The position numbers were made by a program, and so were the translations under genes. Below the pieces are notes generated by a model, which was not told the DNA's origin, searched no databases, and saw only the letters and a list, made by a program, of their open reading frames with translations. Shown here in pieces: positions 43,490 through 53,248 of a stretch of DNA of 64,000 bases; positions within the stretch are counted from its first letter, which is position 1; each line of letters opens with the position of its first letter. Source of the DNA: Micromonospora chaiyaphumensis (GTDB taxonomy: Bacteria; Actinomycetota; Actinomycetes; Mycobacteriales; Micromonosporaceae); the NCBI RefSeq assembly GCF_900091435.1, contig NZ_FMCS01000002.1, forward strand, positions 62,001 through 126,000, written 5' to 3'.

Positions 43490-45997
43490 CTACGCGCCGA
43501 CGTGACCGTACGCGGTCGTCCGCTTGCGGACCGGCCGGCCGGCCGCCGCCGCGATCGCCCGGAGCTGCTCCTCGGTACGCGCCGAGCCGTTGCCCGAGCC
43601 GGCCATCCGGGAGATGGTCTCCTCCATGAGGGTGCCGCCCAGGTCGTTGCAGCCACCCTGGAGCATGGCCACCGTGCCGGCGTCGCCGAGCTTCACCCAG
43701 GAGCACTGGATGTTGGCGATCCGGCCGTGCAGCAGCAGCCGCGCCATCGCGTGCACGACCCGGTTCTCCCGCCAGGTCGGGCCGGGCCGGGCGATGCCGG
43801 CCAGGTAGATCGGCGCGTTCGTGTGGACGAAGGGCAGCGCCACGAACTCGGTGAAGCCGCCCGTGCGGTCCTGCACGCCGGCCAGCACCCGGAAGTGGGC
43901 CAGCCACTGGCCGGGGTGGTCGACGTGGCCGTACATCATGGTGGAGCTGGACCGGATGCCCAGCTCGTGTGCCGTGCCGACCACCTCGACCCAGGCGGCG
44001 GCCGGCAGCTTGCCCTTGGTGAGCACCCAGCGCACGTCGTCGTCGAGGATCTCGGCGGCGGTGCCCGGGATGGTGTCCAGGCCGGCCTCGCGGAGCTGGA
44101 GCAGCCACTCCCGCACCGGCACGCCCGCCTTCGCGGCGGCGGTGACGATCTCCATGGGGGAGAAGGCGTGCACGTGCATCCCCGGCACCCGCGCCTTGAT
44201 CGCCCGCACGATGTCGGCGTAGCCGGTGACCGGCAGCTTCGGGTCGATGCCACCCTGGAGGCAGACCTCGGTGGCGCCGGCCGCCCACGCCTCCTCGGCC
44301 CGGTCGGCGACCTGACCCAGGGAGAGCCGGAACGCGTCGGCGTCGCTCTCCCGCTGGGCGAAGGCGCAGAACCGGCAGCCCACGTAGCAGACGTTGGTGA
44401 AGTTGATGTTGCGGTTGACCACGTAGGTGACGTCGTCGCCGACCGCGTCCCGCCGCACGTCGTCGGCGATCCGGCACAGCTCGTCCAGCGCCGGGCCGTC
44501 CGCGCCGAACAGCGCCAGCGCCTTCGCCTCGTGCGCCGGGTCCAGCAGCGCGGCCGGATCGTCGGCCGCCAGCCGCAGGCCGGCGCGCAGGTCGGGGTCG
44601 CTCGCCACGGCGGCCGGCACGCTGACCCTTGCGGCCACCTCCGACCAGTCGCCGTAGACGTCGTCGAAATCGCCCCGCCGGTCCCCGGTCCGGCCCGTGG
44701 TGTCGATGGTGACGTGCAGGTCGGTCCGCCCGCCGAACACCTCCTCCGGCTCCTGCCACGGCCGGCCCACCGGACGGGCCGCCTCGACGGCCAGCCCGGT
44801 CTCCGGGTCGGCCAGGGCGGTGACGTGCGGCAGCAGGCGCGGGTCGAGCCACGGGTCACCGGCCCGGACGTACTCCGGGTAGACGGTCAGCCGCTCGCGC
44901 AGGGTGAAGCCGGCCTGCCCGGTGCGCCGGGCCAGCTCGTCCAGCTGCGGCCAGGGACGCTCCGGGTTGACGTGGTCCGGCGTGACCGGCGAGACGCCGC
45001 CCCAGTCGTCGATGCCGGCGCGCAGCAGCAGGTCGTACTCGCCCTCGATGAGGTTCGGCGGGGCCTGGATCCGGGCCTTCGGGCCGAGCAGCACCCGGGC
45101 CACCGCCACCGTGGCGGCCAGGTCGTGCAGCTCCGCGTCGGGCATGCCGCGCATCGCCGTGTCCGGCTTGGCGCGGAAATTCTGCACGATCACCTCCTGG
45201 AGATGGCCGTACTCCCGGTGCGCCCGCCGGATGGCGAAGAGCGCGTCGACCCGCTCGGCCAGGGTCTCCCCGATGCCGATCAGCAGGCCGGTGGTGAACG
45301 GCACGCCGACCCGGCCGGCGTCGTCGAGGACCCGCAGGCGCACCGCGGGTTCCTTGTCCGGCGAGCCGTAGTGCGGGCCGCCCGGCTCGGACCAGAGCCG
45401 GGTCGCCGTGGTCTCCAGCATCATGCCCATGCTCGGCGCGACCGGCTTGAGCCGTTGCAGCTCCGACCAGGACAGCACGCCCGGGTTCAGGTGCGGCAGC
45501 AGGCCGGTCTCCTCCAGCACCGCCACCGCGCAGGCGCGCAGGTAGTCGAGGGTGGAGTCGAAGCCCCGCTCGTCCAGCCACCGCCGAGCGGCCGGCCAGC
45601 GCTCCTCGGGCCGGTCGCCGAGGGTGAACAGCGCCTCCTTGCAGCCCTGCGCGGCGCCCTCCCGGGCGATGGCGAGGACCTCGTCCCGCTCCAGGTACGC
45701 GGCGGGCAGCCGGTGCGGCACCGTGGCGAAGGTGCAGTAGTGGCAGCGGTCCCGGCAGAGCCGGGTCAGCGGGATGAACACCTTCTTCGAGAAGGTGATG
45801 ACGCCCGGACGGCCGGCCTCCCGCAACCCGGCGTCGCGGATCTCACCGGCGATCCGGAGCAGCTCGTCCAACGCCGCGCCGCGGGCGGTGAGCAGAGCGC
45901 TCGCCTCGGCCAGGTCCAGTGCCCGGCCGGTGGCGGCCCGGCCCAGCGCCCGCCGGACACTCGCCTCGGTCGGGACGGGCTCGCTGCGATCAACCAT
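43490..45997 (-). CDS. fbiC: FO synthase (CofG-CofH fusion)
   Basis: An 835-residue bifunctional radical-SAM enzyme making FO, the deazaflavin core of F420, from a flavin-pathway pyrimidine and tyrosine. The N-terminal CofG half has Cys81, Cys85 and Cys88 (CRDRCHYC). The C-terminal CofH half has Cys537, Cys541 and Cys544 (CYVGCRFC). [10 protein letters not shown] and [16 protein letters not shown] are typical of CofH. Length fits the actinobacterial fused form. It is leftward and separated from the fbiAB pair by one membrane protein gene. Confidence 0.95.
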   Translation of the reverse strand: MVDRSEPVPTEASVRRALGRAATGRALDLAEASALLTARGAALDELLRIAGEIRDAGLREAGRPGVITFSKKVFIPLTRLCRDRCHYCTFATVPHRLPAAYLERDEVLAIAREGAAQGCKEALFTLGDRPEERWPAARRWLDERGFDSTLDYLRACAVAVLEETGLLPHLNPGVLSWSELQRLKPVAPSMGMMLETTATRLWSEPGGPHYGSPDKEPAVRLRVLDDAGRVGVPFTTGLLIGIGETLAERVDALFAIRRAHREYGHLQEVIVQNFRAKPDTAMRGMPDAELHDLAATVAVARVLLGPKARIQAPPNLIEGEYDLLLRAGIDDWGGVSPVTPDHVNPERPWPQLDELARRTGQAGFTLRERLTVYPEYVRAGDPWLDPRLLPHVTALADPETGLAVEAARPVGRPWQEPEEVFGGRTDLHVTIDTTGRTGDRRGDFDDVYGDWSEVAARVSVPAAVASDPDLRAGLRLAADDPAALLDPAHEAKALALFGADGPALDELCRIADDVRRDAVGDDVTYVVNRNINFTNVCYVGCRFCAFAQRESDADAFRLSLGQVADRAEEAWAAGATEVCLQGGIDPKLPVTGYADIVRAIKARVPGMHVHAFSPMEIVTAAAKAGVPVREWLLQLREAGLDTIPGTAAEILDDDVRWVLTKGKLPAAAWVEVVGTAHELGIRSSSTMMYGHVDHPGQWLAHFRVLAGVQDRTGGFTEFVALPFVHTNAPIYLAGIARPGPTWRENRVVHAMARLLLHGRIANIQCSWVKLGDAGTVAMLQGGCNDLGGTLMEETISRMAGSGNGSARTEEQLRAIAAAAGRPVRKRTTAYGHVGA

Positions 45998-46075
45998 CCG
46001 CCCAGCCTATGCGCTGCCCGGTCGGCCGCCGCCCGCCCCCGCGAGGAGGCGGGCAACAGCCGCGGAAACGTCGCC

Positions 46076-46993
46076 TCAGCGCGGGTGGTTCGGATCCTCC
46101 CGGTCGAAGCGCTGGGTCCGGTCGCCGTCCGGCGGGGCCGGCTGGCCCGGGTCGGCCGGCTGGCGCGGGATCGCCTGGGTCGGGTCGGCCGACGGCGGCT
46201 GGCCGAACGGCGGCGCGGGGTGCGGGGCACCGCCGTACGGAGGCGCCGGCTGCGGGGCACCGCCGTACGGGGGCGCGGACTGCGGGCCGGGCTGCGGGGC
46301 GCCGAACGGCGGGCTCGACTGCGGGGCGTGCGGCGGGGCGGCGTTGAACGGCGGCGCCGACTGCGGCGGGCCGTACGGGCCGGGCTGCGGGTAGCCGCCC
46401 GGCTGCTGGGGCGCGCCCGGGTAACCGCCCGGGGCGGGGTAGCCACCGGGCTGCTGCGGCCAGCCGGGCTGCGCCTGGCCGTAGACACCGGGCTGCGGCT
46501 TGGGCTTCGGGACGTAGTAGAGGGTGCGCCAGATTTTGAACACCACGAACGCGGCGACCGCGAAGACGGCCAGCCAGGCCACCCGGGTCAGCAGGCCGAG
46601 GAAGGCGTCCAGCACCTCGCCGTCGGCGAGCCGGCCGACCAGCCAGATCAGGAAGGTCAGCGCGCCGAACACCGCGGCGACCGCGTACTCGACGAGCGCC
46701 ACCTGGGTGATCAGTTTCGCCTTCGGCAGCACCGGGCGGACGTGGGTGGCGAGCAGCACGGCCAGCACCGGCAGGACGGTCGACTCCAGGCCGACGAAGG
46801 CGAAGAAGGTGCTCCCGGCCCGGCCGCTGAACGTGCTGTAGTCGTCGACCGGCACCAGCAGGCGCAGCAGGCCGACGAAGAGCAGCACGGCGTTCGCGCC
46901 GAGCAGGACGAGCGCGGCCAGTTCGCGCAGCGGCTTGGTCAACTGGCTGGCCTGCGTGGTCTCGCCGGACGCGGGCTCGGCGGGGCTGGTCAC
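46076..46993 (-). CDS. four-helix membrane protein with Pro/Gly-rich cytoplasmic tail
   Basis: A 305-residue protein starting GTG at 46993 with GGGGGAG upstream. Four membrane segments lie within the first 160 residues. The remaining ~145 residues are a Pro, Gly, Gln and Tyr-rich tail with repeats such as PPYGGAP and PQQPGGYP, ending in acidic/basic charge. Such tails are common in actinobacterial membrane proteins and are thought to bind or phase-separate. It lies between fbiC and fbiA, but no link to F420 is evident. Confidence 0.78.
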   Translation of the reverse strand: MTSPAEPASGETTQASQLTKPLRELAALVLLGANAVLLFVGLLRLLVPVDDYSTFSGRAGSTFFAFVGLESTVLPVLAVLLATHVRPVLPKAKLITQVALVEYAVAAVFGALTFLIWLVGRLADGEVLDAFLGLLTRVAWLAVFAVAAFVVFKIWRTLYYVPKPKPQPGVYGQAQPGWPQQPGGYPAPGGYPGAPQQPGGYPQPGPYGPPQSAPPFNAAPPHAPQSSPPFGAPQPGPQSAPPYGGAPQPAPPYGGAPHPAPPFGQPPSADPTQAIPRQPADPGQPAPPDGDRTQRFDREDPNHPR

Positions 46994-47092
46994 GGACTCC
47001 CCCTGGGGATGAAAACGGACAGTTGCCGACGTGAGCCTAGTCTCCCCGGCCACCGGGCGATCGACGGCCATGCGTGCGGAAGGATGGACGTC

Positions 47093-48040
47093 ATGCGCAT
47101 CGTGGTTCTGACCGGCGGCATCGGGGGCGCCCGGTTCCTGCTCGGCGTCCGGGCGTACGCCCGGGAGGTGGGGGCCGAGGTCACCGCCGTGGTCAACGTC
47201 GGCGACGATCTGCTGCTGCACGGGCTGAAGGTCTGTCCCGACCTGGACAGCGTGATGTACACGCTGGGCGGCGGCGCCGACCCGGAGCGGGGCTGGGGCC
47301 GGGTGGGCGAGACCTGGACGGTCAAGTCCGAGCTGGCCGCGTACGGCGCCGAGCCGGCCTGGTTCGGCCTGGGCGACAAGGACCTCGCCACCCACCTGGT
47401 GCGCACCACCATGCTCAACGGTGGCTACCCGCTGTCCCAGGTCACCGAGGCGCTGGCCACCCGCTGGCAGCCCGGCGTACGCCTGCTGCCGGCCACCGAC
47501 GACCGGCTGGAGACCCACGTCGTGGTCGACCTCGACGGCGGCCAGCGGGCGATCCACTTCCAGGAGTGGTGGGTACGCCACCGGGCGGACCTGCCGACGC
47601 ACCGCTTCGTCTTCGTCGGCGCGGAGGCCGCGAAGCCGGCGCCCGGGGTGCTGGAGGCGATCCGCGCCGCCGACGTGGTGCTCGTGGCGCCCAGCAACCC
47701 GGTGGTCAGCGTCGCCCCGATCCTGGCCGTGCCGGGGCTGCGCGACGCGGTCGCCGACGGGCCGGCCCCGGTCGTCGGGGTGTCCCCCGTCATCGGCGGC
47801 GCCCCGGTCCGCGGCATGGCCGACCGCTGCCTGTCCGTGCTCGGCGTCGAGTGCAGCGCGGCCGGGGTGGGCGGCCTCTACGGCGGCCGTTCGGCGGGGG
47901 GCATTCTCGACGGCTGGCTGGTCGCGCCCGAGGACGAGGGCACCGTGGTGCCGGAGGTGACCGTGCGCGCGGCGCCGCTGCGGATGACCGACGAGGCGGC
48001 GACGACGGCCATGGTCCGAGCCGCGTTGGAGCTGATGTGA
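47093..48040 (+). CDS. fbiA: 2-phospho-L-lactate/phosphoenolpyruvyl transferase
   Basis: A 315-residue CofD/FbiA enzyme that joins FO to a phospho-three-carbon unit, giving (dehydro-)F420-0. Motifs: MRIVVLTGGIGGARFLLGV, VNVGDDLLLHGLKVCPDLDSVMYTLGG, WFGLGDKDLATHLVRT and VSPVIGGAPVRGMADRCL. The ATG at 47093 is preceded by GGAAGG; an ATG three codons earlier also exists. It overlaps fbiB by 4 bp. Confidence 0.94.
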   Translation: MRIVVLTGGIGGARFLLGVRAYAREVGAEVTAVVNVGDDLLLHGLKVCPDLDSVMYTLGGGADPERGWGRVGETWTVKSELAAYGAEPAWFGLGDKDLATHLVRTTMLNGGYPLSQVTEALATRWQPGVRLLPATDDRLETHVVVDLDGGQRAIHFQEWWVRHRADLPTHRFVFVGAEAAKPAPGVLEAIRAADVVLVAPSNPVVSVAPILAVPGLRDAVADGPAPVVGVSPVIGGAPVRGMADRCLSVLGVECSAAGVGGLYGGRSAGGILDGWLVAPEDEGTVVPEVTVRAAPLRMTDEAATTAMVRAALELM

Positions 48041-49122
48041 GGCTGGAGATCCTGCCGGTGCTCGGCATCGGCGATGTGACCGAGGGCGACGACCTGGCAG
48101 CGCTGATCGCCACCGCCGCGCCCTGGCTGCGCGACGGCGACGTGCTGGTGGTGACCAGCAAGGTCGTGTCGAAGGCGGAGGGGCGGCTGGTCGACGTGCC
48201 GGCCGACGGGCCCGACCGGGTCGCTGCCCGGGACGAGGTGCTGGCCGGGGAGACCGCCCGGGTGGTGGCCGCCCGCGGCGCGACCCGCATCGTGCAGACC
48301 CACCACGGGTTCGTGATGGCCTCCGCCGGCATCGACGCGTCCAACGTGGACAAGACGCGGCTGGTGCTGCTGCCCGTGGACCCGGACGCCTCCGCCCGCG
48401 CGCTGCGATCCACGCTCCGCGAGCGGTACGACCTCGACGTCGCGGTCATCGTCAGCGACACCATGGGCCGGCCGTGGCGCAACGGGCTCACCGACGTGGC
48501 GCTTGGCGTGGCCGGCATGCCGGCGATCCGCGACCACCGGGGCGAGATCGACCCCTACGGCAACGAACTCCACCTCACCCAGATGGCCGTGGTGGACGAA
48601 CTGGCCGGCGCCGGCGAACTGATCAAGGGCAAGTGCGACCAGGTGCCGGTCGCGGTGATCCGCGGTTACCTGGGCGAGACCCGGGACGACGACGAGGGCG
48701 CCCGGGCGCTGGTCCGGGACGCGTCGCTGGACCTCTTCTCTCTGGGCACCGCCGAGGCGCGTGCCGCCGGCCTGCGGGAGGCCGCCACCCTGGCCGACGG
48801 CCCCGGCCCGAGCCCGGCCGACCCGGCCGCCGTCGACCGGGCGATCGCCGCGGTCGCCGGCGTGGTCGCGCCCGGCACCGTCCTCACCCACGTCACCGAC
48901 CACGAGGTACGCGCCGGGCTGGTCGCCACCGTGCCCGGCTGGCCGGCGTCGGCGACCGGCCTGATCCTCGGCGCGCCGCCCGCCCCGGTCGACCCGGCGG
49001 ACCTGGTCCGTTTCGGCGCCGACCTGCAACGACTGCGCACCGCGCTGGCCGCCGAGGGGATCTCGTCGGCGCTGCTTCCCCCTCCGCCGGGAAGCACCGC
49101 GAGCGCGGCCCTCGCCGTCTGA
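48037..49122 (+). CDS. fbiB: F420 gamma-glutamyl ligase with short C-terminal part
   Basis: A 361-residue enzyme that adds gamma-linked glutamates to F420-0. The CofE core (about 1-245) shows VVTSKVVSKAEGRLVDV, QTHHGFVMASAGIDASNVD, SDTMGRPWRNGLTDVALG and ELIKGKCDQVPVAVIRG. Mycobacterial FbiB carries a further nitroreductase-like domain and is about 450 residues. Here only ~115 residues follow, without clear flavin motifs, so that domain is shortened or lost. The GTG at 48037 overlaps the fbiA stop. Confidence 0.9.
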   Translation: MRLEILPVLGIGDVTEGDDLAALIATAAPWLRDGDVLVVTSKVVSKAEGRLVDVPADGPDRVAARDEVLAGETARVVAARGATRIVQTHHGFVMASAGIDASNVDKTRLVLLPVDPDASARALRSTLRERYDLDVAVIVSDTMGRPWRNGLTDVALGVAGMPAIRDHRGEIDPYGNELHLTQMAVVDELAGAGELIKGKCDQVPVAVIRGYLGETRDDDEGARALVRDASLDLFSLGTAEARAAGLREAATLADGPGPSPADPAAVDRAIAAVAGVVAPGTVLTHVTDHEVRAGLVATVPGWPASATGLILGAPPAPVDPADLVRFGADLQRLRTALAAEGISSALLPPPPGSTASAALAV

Positions 49123-49172
49123 CCCGGCGCGCCACCGCCGGCCTGATCCCGGCGGAGCGCCGCGGGCGGCGG

Positions 49173-50177
49173 TCAGGCGTCGAGGACGGCGCGGCCGAGC
49201 GGGGTCAGGGTGTGCAGGACCGTGTTGCGGTCACGGTGGCTGACCAGCAGGCCGGCGTTGCGCAGCACGGTGGTGTGCTGGCTGGCCGCGGCCGCGGAGA
49301 TGCCCAGCCGGCGGGCCACCTCACCGGTGGTGCAGCCCTCGTCGGCGGCCTCCAGCACGCCCGCCCGGGTCCGGCCGAGCAGGGCGGCCAGCGCCTCCCG
49401 CTGGGCGGCGTCGGCGTCACCGCGGGGGCCGCCGCCCGGCTCGGGCATGAGACCGCCGAGCCGGTCGACGGGATAGACCAGCACCGGCGGCAGGCTCGGG
49501 TCGAGGAGCGCGACCGGGGTGCGCGCGCAGAAGAACGAGGGGACCAGCAGCAGCCCCCGCCCGTCGAGGTGCAGTTCCCGGCTGTCCGGGTAGTCGAGCA
49601 CCTCCAGCACGCCGTCGGCCCAGCGCATGCTCGGCCGCAGGCTGGCCAGCAGCCCTTCGGCGCCGCCGTCGAGCATGGCCCGGGCGCGGCGGGCCCGGTC
49701 CGCCTCCACAGCGGCCTGGATCCGCGGCCAGTACGGGGTGACGGCCAGCGACTGGTACCGGACCATCGAGTCGGTCAGGTGGCGCAGCACCTCGGGCTCA
49801 CCGCGGGCCAGCGCGCTCGCCGACGACGGCAGCAGGTTCTCCTCGGCGAGCAGGGTGAGGTCGCGGCGGAGCAGGTCGACCGGGGTGCCCCGGACCGCGT
49901 CCAGCCCGGCGTCCAGGCCGTCCTTGCTGGCGTACGGGGTGAGGAAGTCGGGGAAGTAGCCGCGGGGCGGGTTGAGGGCGAGCAGCAGCCGGTAGTCCTC
50001 GGCCGCGGTGTCCGTCCGCAGCCCGTGGGCCACGGTGCGTCGCCACGCGGTCAGCAGCGGGTCACGCCCGCGGCCCTGAAGCAGGTGCAGGCTGAGGACC
50101 AGTTCCCACACGGGGTCCGCGGCAGGGGCCACCCTGGTCCGCAGGATGTCCTCGCGGGAGAAAATGACCTTCAGCAT
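49173..50177 (-). CDS. ArsR-type winged-helix regulator
   Basis: A 334-residue regulator. The N-terminal ~230 residues (VIFSREDILRTRVAPAADPVWELVLSLHLLQ onward) are a helical region often found in streptomycete ArsR-like proteins. The C-terminal ~85 residues form an ArsR-type winged helix: GCTTGEVARRLGISAAAASQHTTVLRNAGLLVSHRDRNTVLHTLTPLG. The ATG at 50177 has GGGAG upstream. It is a single-gene unit facing the fbiB stop. The target is unknown. Confidence 0.82.
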   Translation of the reverse strand: MLKVIFSREDILRTRVAPAADPVWELVLSLHLLQGRGRDPLLTAWRRTVAHGLRTDTAAEDYRLLLALNPPRGYFPDFLTPYASKDGLDAGLDAVRGTPVDLLRRDLTLLAEENLLPSSASALARGEPEVLRHLTDSMVRYQSLAVTPYWPRIQAAVEADRARRARAMLDGGAEGLLASLRPSMRWADGVLEVLDYPDSRELHLDGRGLLLVPSFFCARTPVALLDPSLPPVLVYPVDRLGGLMPEPGGGPRGDADAAQREALAALLGRTRAGVLEAADEGCTTGEVARRLGISAAAASQHTTVLRNAGLLVSHRDRNTVLHTLTPLGRAVLDA

Positions 50178-50431
50178 GGAGCTCTCCCGGGCGGACCGAG
50201 GGAGTGCCCGCCACCCTGAGCACTGTACCCGCCGGTACTTATCTCCATCTTTAAGCGTGGGATGAAAAACCTCGACGGTGCCCGGCCGGGTTGGGCAGAC
50301 TTCCCCTTGCCCGCCGATGCCGGGGCACGGCACCGCCGACCCCGGTCGTCGCTCAGCGGGCGCGCCGGTCGGCCGGACGGCACCACGAGGGTCTGCGGCT
50401 GTTCTCCGTAGAGGTGTCGTCCGGCGACCGC

Positions 50432-51469
50432 TCAACCGAGCCAGAGCGCCACGCGGTGGTCCTCGTCGGTCACGTACCAGCAGCGCCCGTCCAGCTCGGC
50501 CAGCCCCTCCACGTGGTGGAACGGCGCCAGGTCGGCCACCAGCTTCCCCGCCACCCGGGCGTCCGGGCCGACGTCGTGCCGGAACCGCACGTGCCGGGAG
50601 GTCACCGGGCCGCCGTGCGGGTGGTCGTCCAGCAGCACCGAGCCCTTGCCCACGGCGTCGATCGAGCCGATCACCGCCGCGTAGCCCCCGTCCGGCGTCG
50701 GCGCGACGGCCCGGAAGCCGGTCAGCGCGCCCGCCGGGGTCACCCCGGTCAGGGCGTACGCCCCGAGGGCGCGCGGCCAGCCGGGCTGGGCGCCGAACAT
50801 GTCCGGCACCCCGGCCAGCTCGACCAGGATCGGCTCGCCCTCGGCGGTCACCGGGAAACGCAGCCCGAGCAGCGCCGTCCCCGCCGGGGTGAACGCCGCC
50901 GCCTCGATGTTGATCGGCAGGTCGTCCTCGGCCAGCCGGCTCACCCAGCTCTTGGCCCGGGCGGTGCCCCGGGCCAGGGTCTCCACGATGAACCGCTGCC
51001 GGACGCGCTCCCCCGCCGGCAGCAGGGTCAGCGGCGCGGCGGCGAGCGCGTCGTTGACCGCCCGGTGCAGCCGGAACCGGTTGCGCACCACCTGCAGCGG
51101 CAGCGTTCCCCGTGCGGCGTCGTCCTCCCGGAACCGGGCCACGAACGCCCGGCGGGGGCGCAGCGGGCCGGCCTTCGAGCCGAAGTGCGAGCCGAAGACG
51201 TAGACCCAGCCGTCGTGGTGGGCGAGCGCCTCACCGTCCTCGGTGCGGCCGTTCTCCCGGCCCGCGTCGGCGGTCACGTGGTGCGCCACCCACTCGCCGT
51301 CCGTGCGCTCCAGCAGCACGGCCAGGCACCGCTCCACCGGGCCCTCGTCGAGGACGGTCCAGAAGCCCCGGCGGGCGCCGTGGGCGCGCAGCAGCGCCGG
51401 GGAGCGGACGGGAAGCAGGTCGCTGGCCTCGTTGCCGGCCACGACGAACTCGACGAGTCGCAGGGTCAC
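50432..51469 (-). CDS. DUF3616-like protein
   Basis: A 345-residue protein, probably a beta-propeller-like fold. The centre has LPINIEAAAFTPAGTALLGLRFPVTAEGEPILVEL, which resembles DUF3616. There are paired short beta repeats such as GWVYVFGSHFGSK and GCWYVTDEDHRVALWLG. There is no signal peptide. It is divergent from a NUDIX gene 39 bp away. The family call is by resemblance only; no enzymatic residues can be named. Confidence 0.65.
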   Translation of the reverse strand: MTLRLVEFVVAGNEASDLLPVRSPALLRAHGARRGFWTVLDEGPVERCLAVLLERTDGEWVAHHVTADAGRENGRTEDGEALAHHDGWVYVFGSHFGSKAGPLRPRRAFVARFREDDAARGTLPLQVVRNRFRLHRAVNDALAAAPLTLLPAGERVRQRFIVETLARGTARAKSWVSRLAEDDLPINIEAAAFTPAGTALLGLRFPVTAEGEPILVELAGVPDMFGAQPGWPRALGAYALTGVTPAGALTGFRAVAPTPDGGYAAVIGSIDAVGKGSVLLDDHPHGGPVTSRHVRFRHDVGPDARVAGKLVADLAPFHHVEGLAELDGRCWYVTDEDHRVALWLG

Positions 51470-51508
51470 CCGGCCAGGGTACGAAGGGCGCGCCCGTACA
51501 GTGGCGGG

Positions 51509-52081
51509 GTGCCGGACACCGAGACGTACGCCGACCTGCACGCCGACGCCACCGCGGTGCTGAGCCGCTGGACGGCGACCAGCGCGGCGGCCGCCGCGAA
51601 CCGGGACCGGACGCTGGCGCTGCTGGCGGCCGGACCGGTGGCGCTGAGCCGGGCGCACCGGCCCGGGCACGTCACGGCCAGCGCGCTGGTGCTCGACCCG
51701 ACCGGCGCCCGGGTGCTGCTCTGCCTGCACGGCAGGTTCCGCAAGTGGGTGCAGCTCGGCGGGCACTGCGAGCCGGGCGACCGGACCCTGGCGGCCGCCG
51801 CCCTGCGCGAGGCCACCGAGGAGTCCGGTATCGCCGGCCTGGTGGTCGACCCGGAGCCGATCGACGTGGACATCCACCCGGTGGCCTGCCAGGGCGGCTC
51901 GCTGCACTACGACGTCCGGTTCGCCGTGCTGGCCCCGGCGGGGGCGACCGAGCGGGTCAGCGCCGAGTCGGAGGCGCTGGGCTGGTTCCCGCCCGACCGG
52001 CTGCCCGAGCCGCTGGCCGACGGGACCGTCCAGCTGGTGGCGCCGGCGCTGGCCACGCTGGCCCGGCGGGCGGCCGGCTGA
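51509..52081 (+). CDS. NUDIX hydrolase
   Basis: A 190-residue NUDIX protein that likely hydrolyses a nucleoside diphosphate derivative. The NUDIX box reads GGHCEPGDRTLAAAALREATEESG, close to consensus but with Asp for the first Glu and one extra residue in the spacer. A TACAGT hexamer 7 nt before the GTG at 51509 suggests a leaderless transcript. The preceding ~50 residues are helical. Substrate is unknown. Confidence 0.85.
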   Translation: MPDTETYADLHADATAVLSRWTATSAAAAANRDRTLALLAAGPVALSRAHRPGHVTASALVLDPTGARVLLCLHGRFRKWVQLGGHCEPGDRTLAAAALREATEESGIAGLVVDPEPIDVDIHPVACQGGSLHYDVRFAVLAPAGATERVSAESEALGWFPPDRLPEPLADGTVQLVAPALATLARRAAG

Positions 52082-52093
52082 GCCGGCGCCCGC

Positions 52094-53185
52094 TCAGACC
52101 AACCCCTCCTCGCCGCGCTCCTTGAGCTCGTCGACGACCTTCTTCACGTCCTGCGCGCGGTCGCGCGGGCACACCAGCAGGGCGTCCGGGGTGTCCACCA
52201 CGATGAGGTCGTGCACGCCGATGGCGGCCACCAGCCGGCCGGACTGCGGCACCACCACCAGGCCGCTGGTGTCCCGCAGCAGCACGCCGGGCTTGGCGTC
52301 GCCGCCCAGCACCACGTTGCCGGCGGCGTCGGCGGGAAGGACCTCGCCGAGGGTGTGGAAGTCACCCACGTCGTTCCAGCCGAAGTCGCCCGGGACGGTC
52401 GCCACCCGCCCGGCGGTCGCCGCCCCCTCCATCACCGCGTAGTCGACGGAGATCTTCGGCAGGGTCGGCCAGACCGTGCCGAGGACGTCGTCCTGCTCCG
52501 GGGTGCCCCACGCCGCCGCGATCGCGGTGATCCCCGCGTGCAGGGCCGGCTGCTGCCGGGCCAGCTCGGCCAGGAAGACGTCCACCCGCCAGACGAACAT
52601 GCTCGCGTTCCAGAGGTGCCGGCCGGAACGCACGTAGCCCTCGGCCACCTCGGCGGCCGGCTTCTCCTTGAACTCGATCACCGGGCGCAGCGGGCCGTCG
52701 CCCACCGGCTCGCCGGTCTCCAGGTAGCCGTAGCCGGTCTCGGGCCGGGTCGGGGTGATGCCCACGGTCATCAGCGAACCCTGCTCGGCGCCGCGGATCG
52801 CCTGCCGGACCACCTCGGCCCAGCGCGCCGGGTCGCCGATCAGGTGGTCGGCGGCGAACGAGCCCATCACCGCCTCCGGCTCGCGCTCGGCGATCACGGC
52901 GGCGGCCAGCGCGATGGCCGCGCAGGAGTCCCGGGGGGAGGGCTCGACGAGGATGTTCTCCTCCGGCACGCCCGCCAGTTGCCGGGCCACCGCCGCGACG
53001 TGCGCGGCCCCGGTGACCACCAGTGTGCGCTCGGGTGTGGTCAGCGGTGCCAGCCGGTCGACCGTCGCCTGGAGCAGCGAGGCCGGGGTGCCGGTCAGCG
53101 GGTGGAGGAACTTGGGGTGGCCGGCACGGGACAGTGGCCACAACCTCGTGCCACTGCCCCCCGCCGGGATGACGGCGTAGAACAT
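52094..53185 (-). CDS. manC: mannose-1-phosphate guanylyltransferase
   Basis: A 363-residue nucleotidyltransferase that makes GDP-mannose from mannose-1-phosphate and GTP. The start MFYAVIPAGGSGTRLWPLSR is the nucleotide-binding motif; FKEKP follows at about residue 173, and NASMFVWRVDVFL and GDFGWNDVGDF are diagnostic. Length fits the form lacking a phosphomannose isomerase domain. The ATG at 53185 begins directly at the conserved core. It is adjacent to a glycosyltransferase gene on the same strand, so both may serve cell-surface glycan synthesis. Confidence 0.93.
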   Translation of the reverse strand: MFYAVIPAGGSGTRLWPLSRAGHPKFLHPLTGTPASLLQATVDRLAPLTTPERTLVVTGAAHVAAVARQLAGVPEENILVEPSPRDSCAAIALAAAVIAEREPEAVMGSFAADHLIGDPARWAEVVRQAIRGAEQGSLMTVGITPTRPETGYGYLETGEPVGDGPLRPVIEFKEKPAAEVAEGYVRSGRHLWNASMFVWRVDVFLAELARQQPALHAGITAIAAAWGTPEQDDVLGTVWPTLPKISVDYAVMEGAATAGRVATVPGDFGWNDVGDFHTLGEVLPADAAGNVVLGGDAKPGVLLRDTSGLVVVPQSGRLVAAIGVHDLIVVDTPDALLVCPRDRAQDVKKVVDELKERGEEGLV

Positions 53186-53248
53186 CAGCACATCATGCCC
53201 GAACCGCCGTGCTACGGGCCCCGTGTCGGGCGTACCCGCAGGTGACAC

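Noticed and set aside
43001..47090. Upstream extension of the fbiA frame to over 1600 residues
   Set aside because: It is antisense to fbiC and the membrane protein; the real FbiA begins at MRIVVLTGG with a ribosome site.
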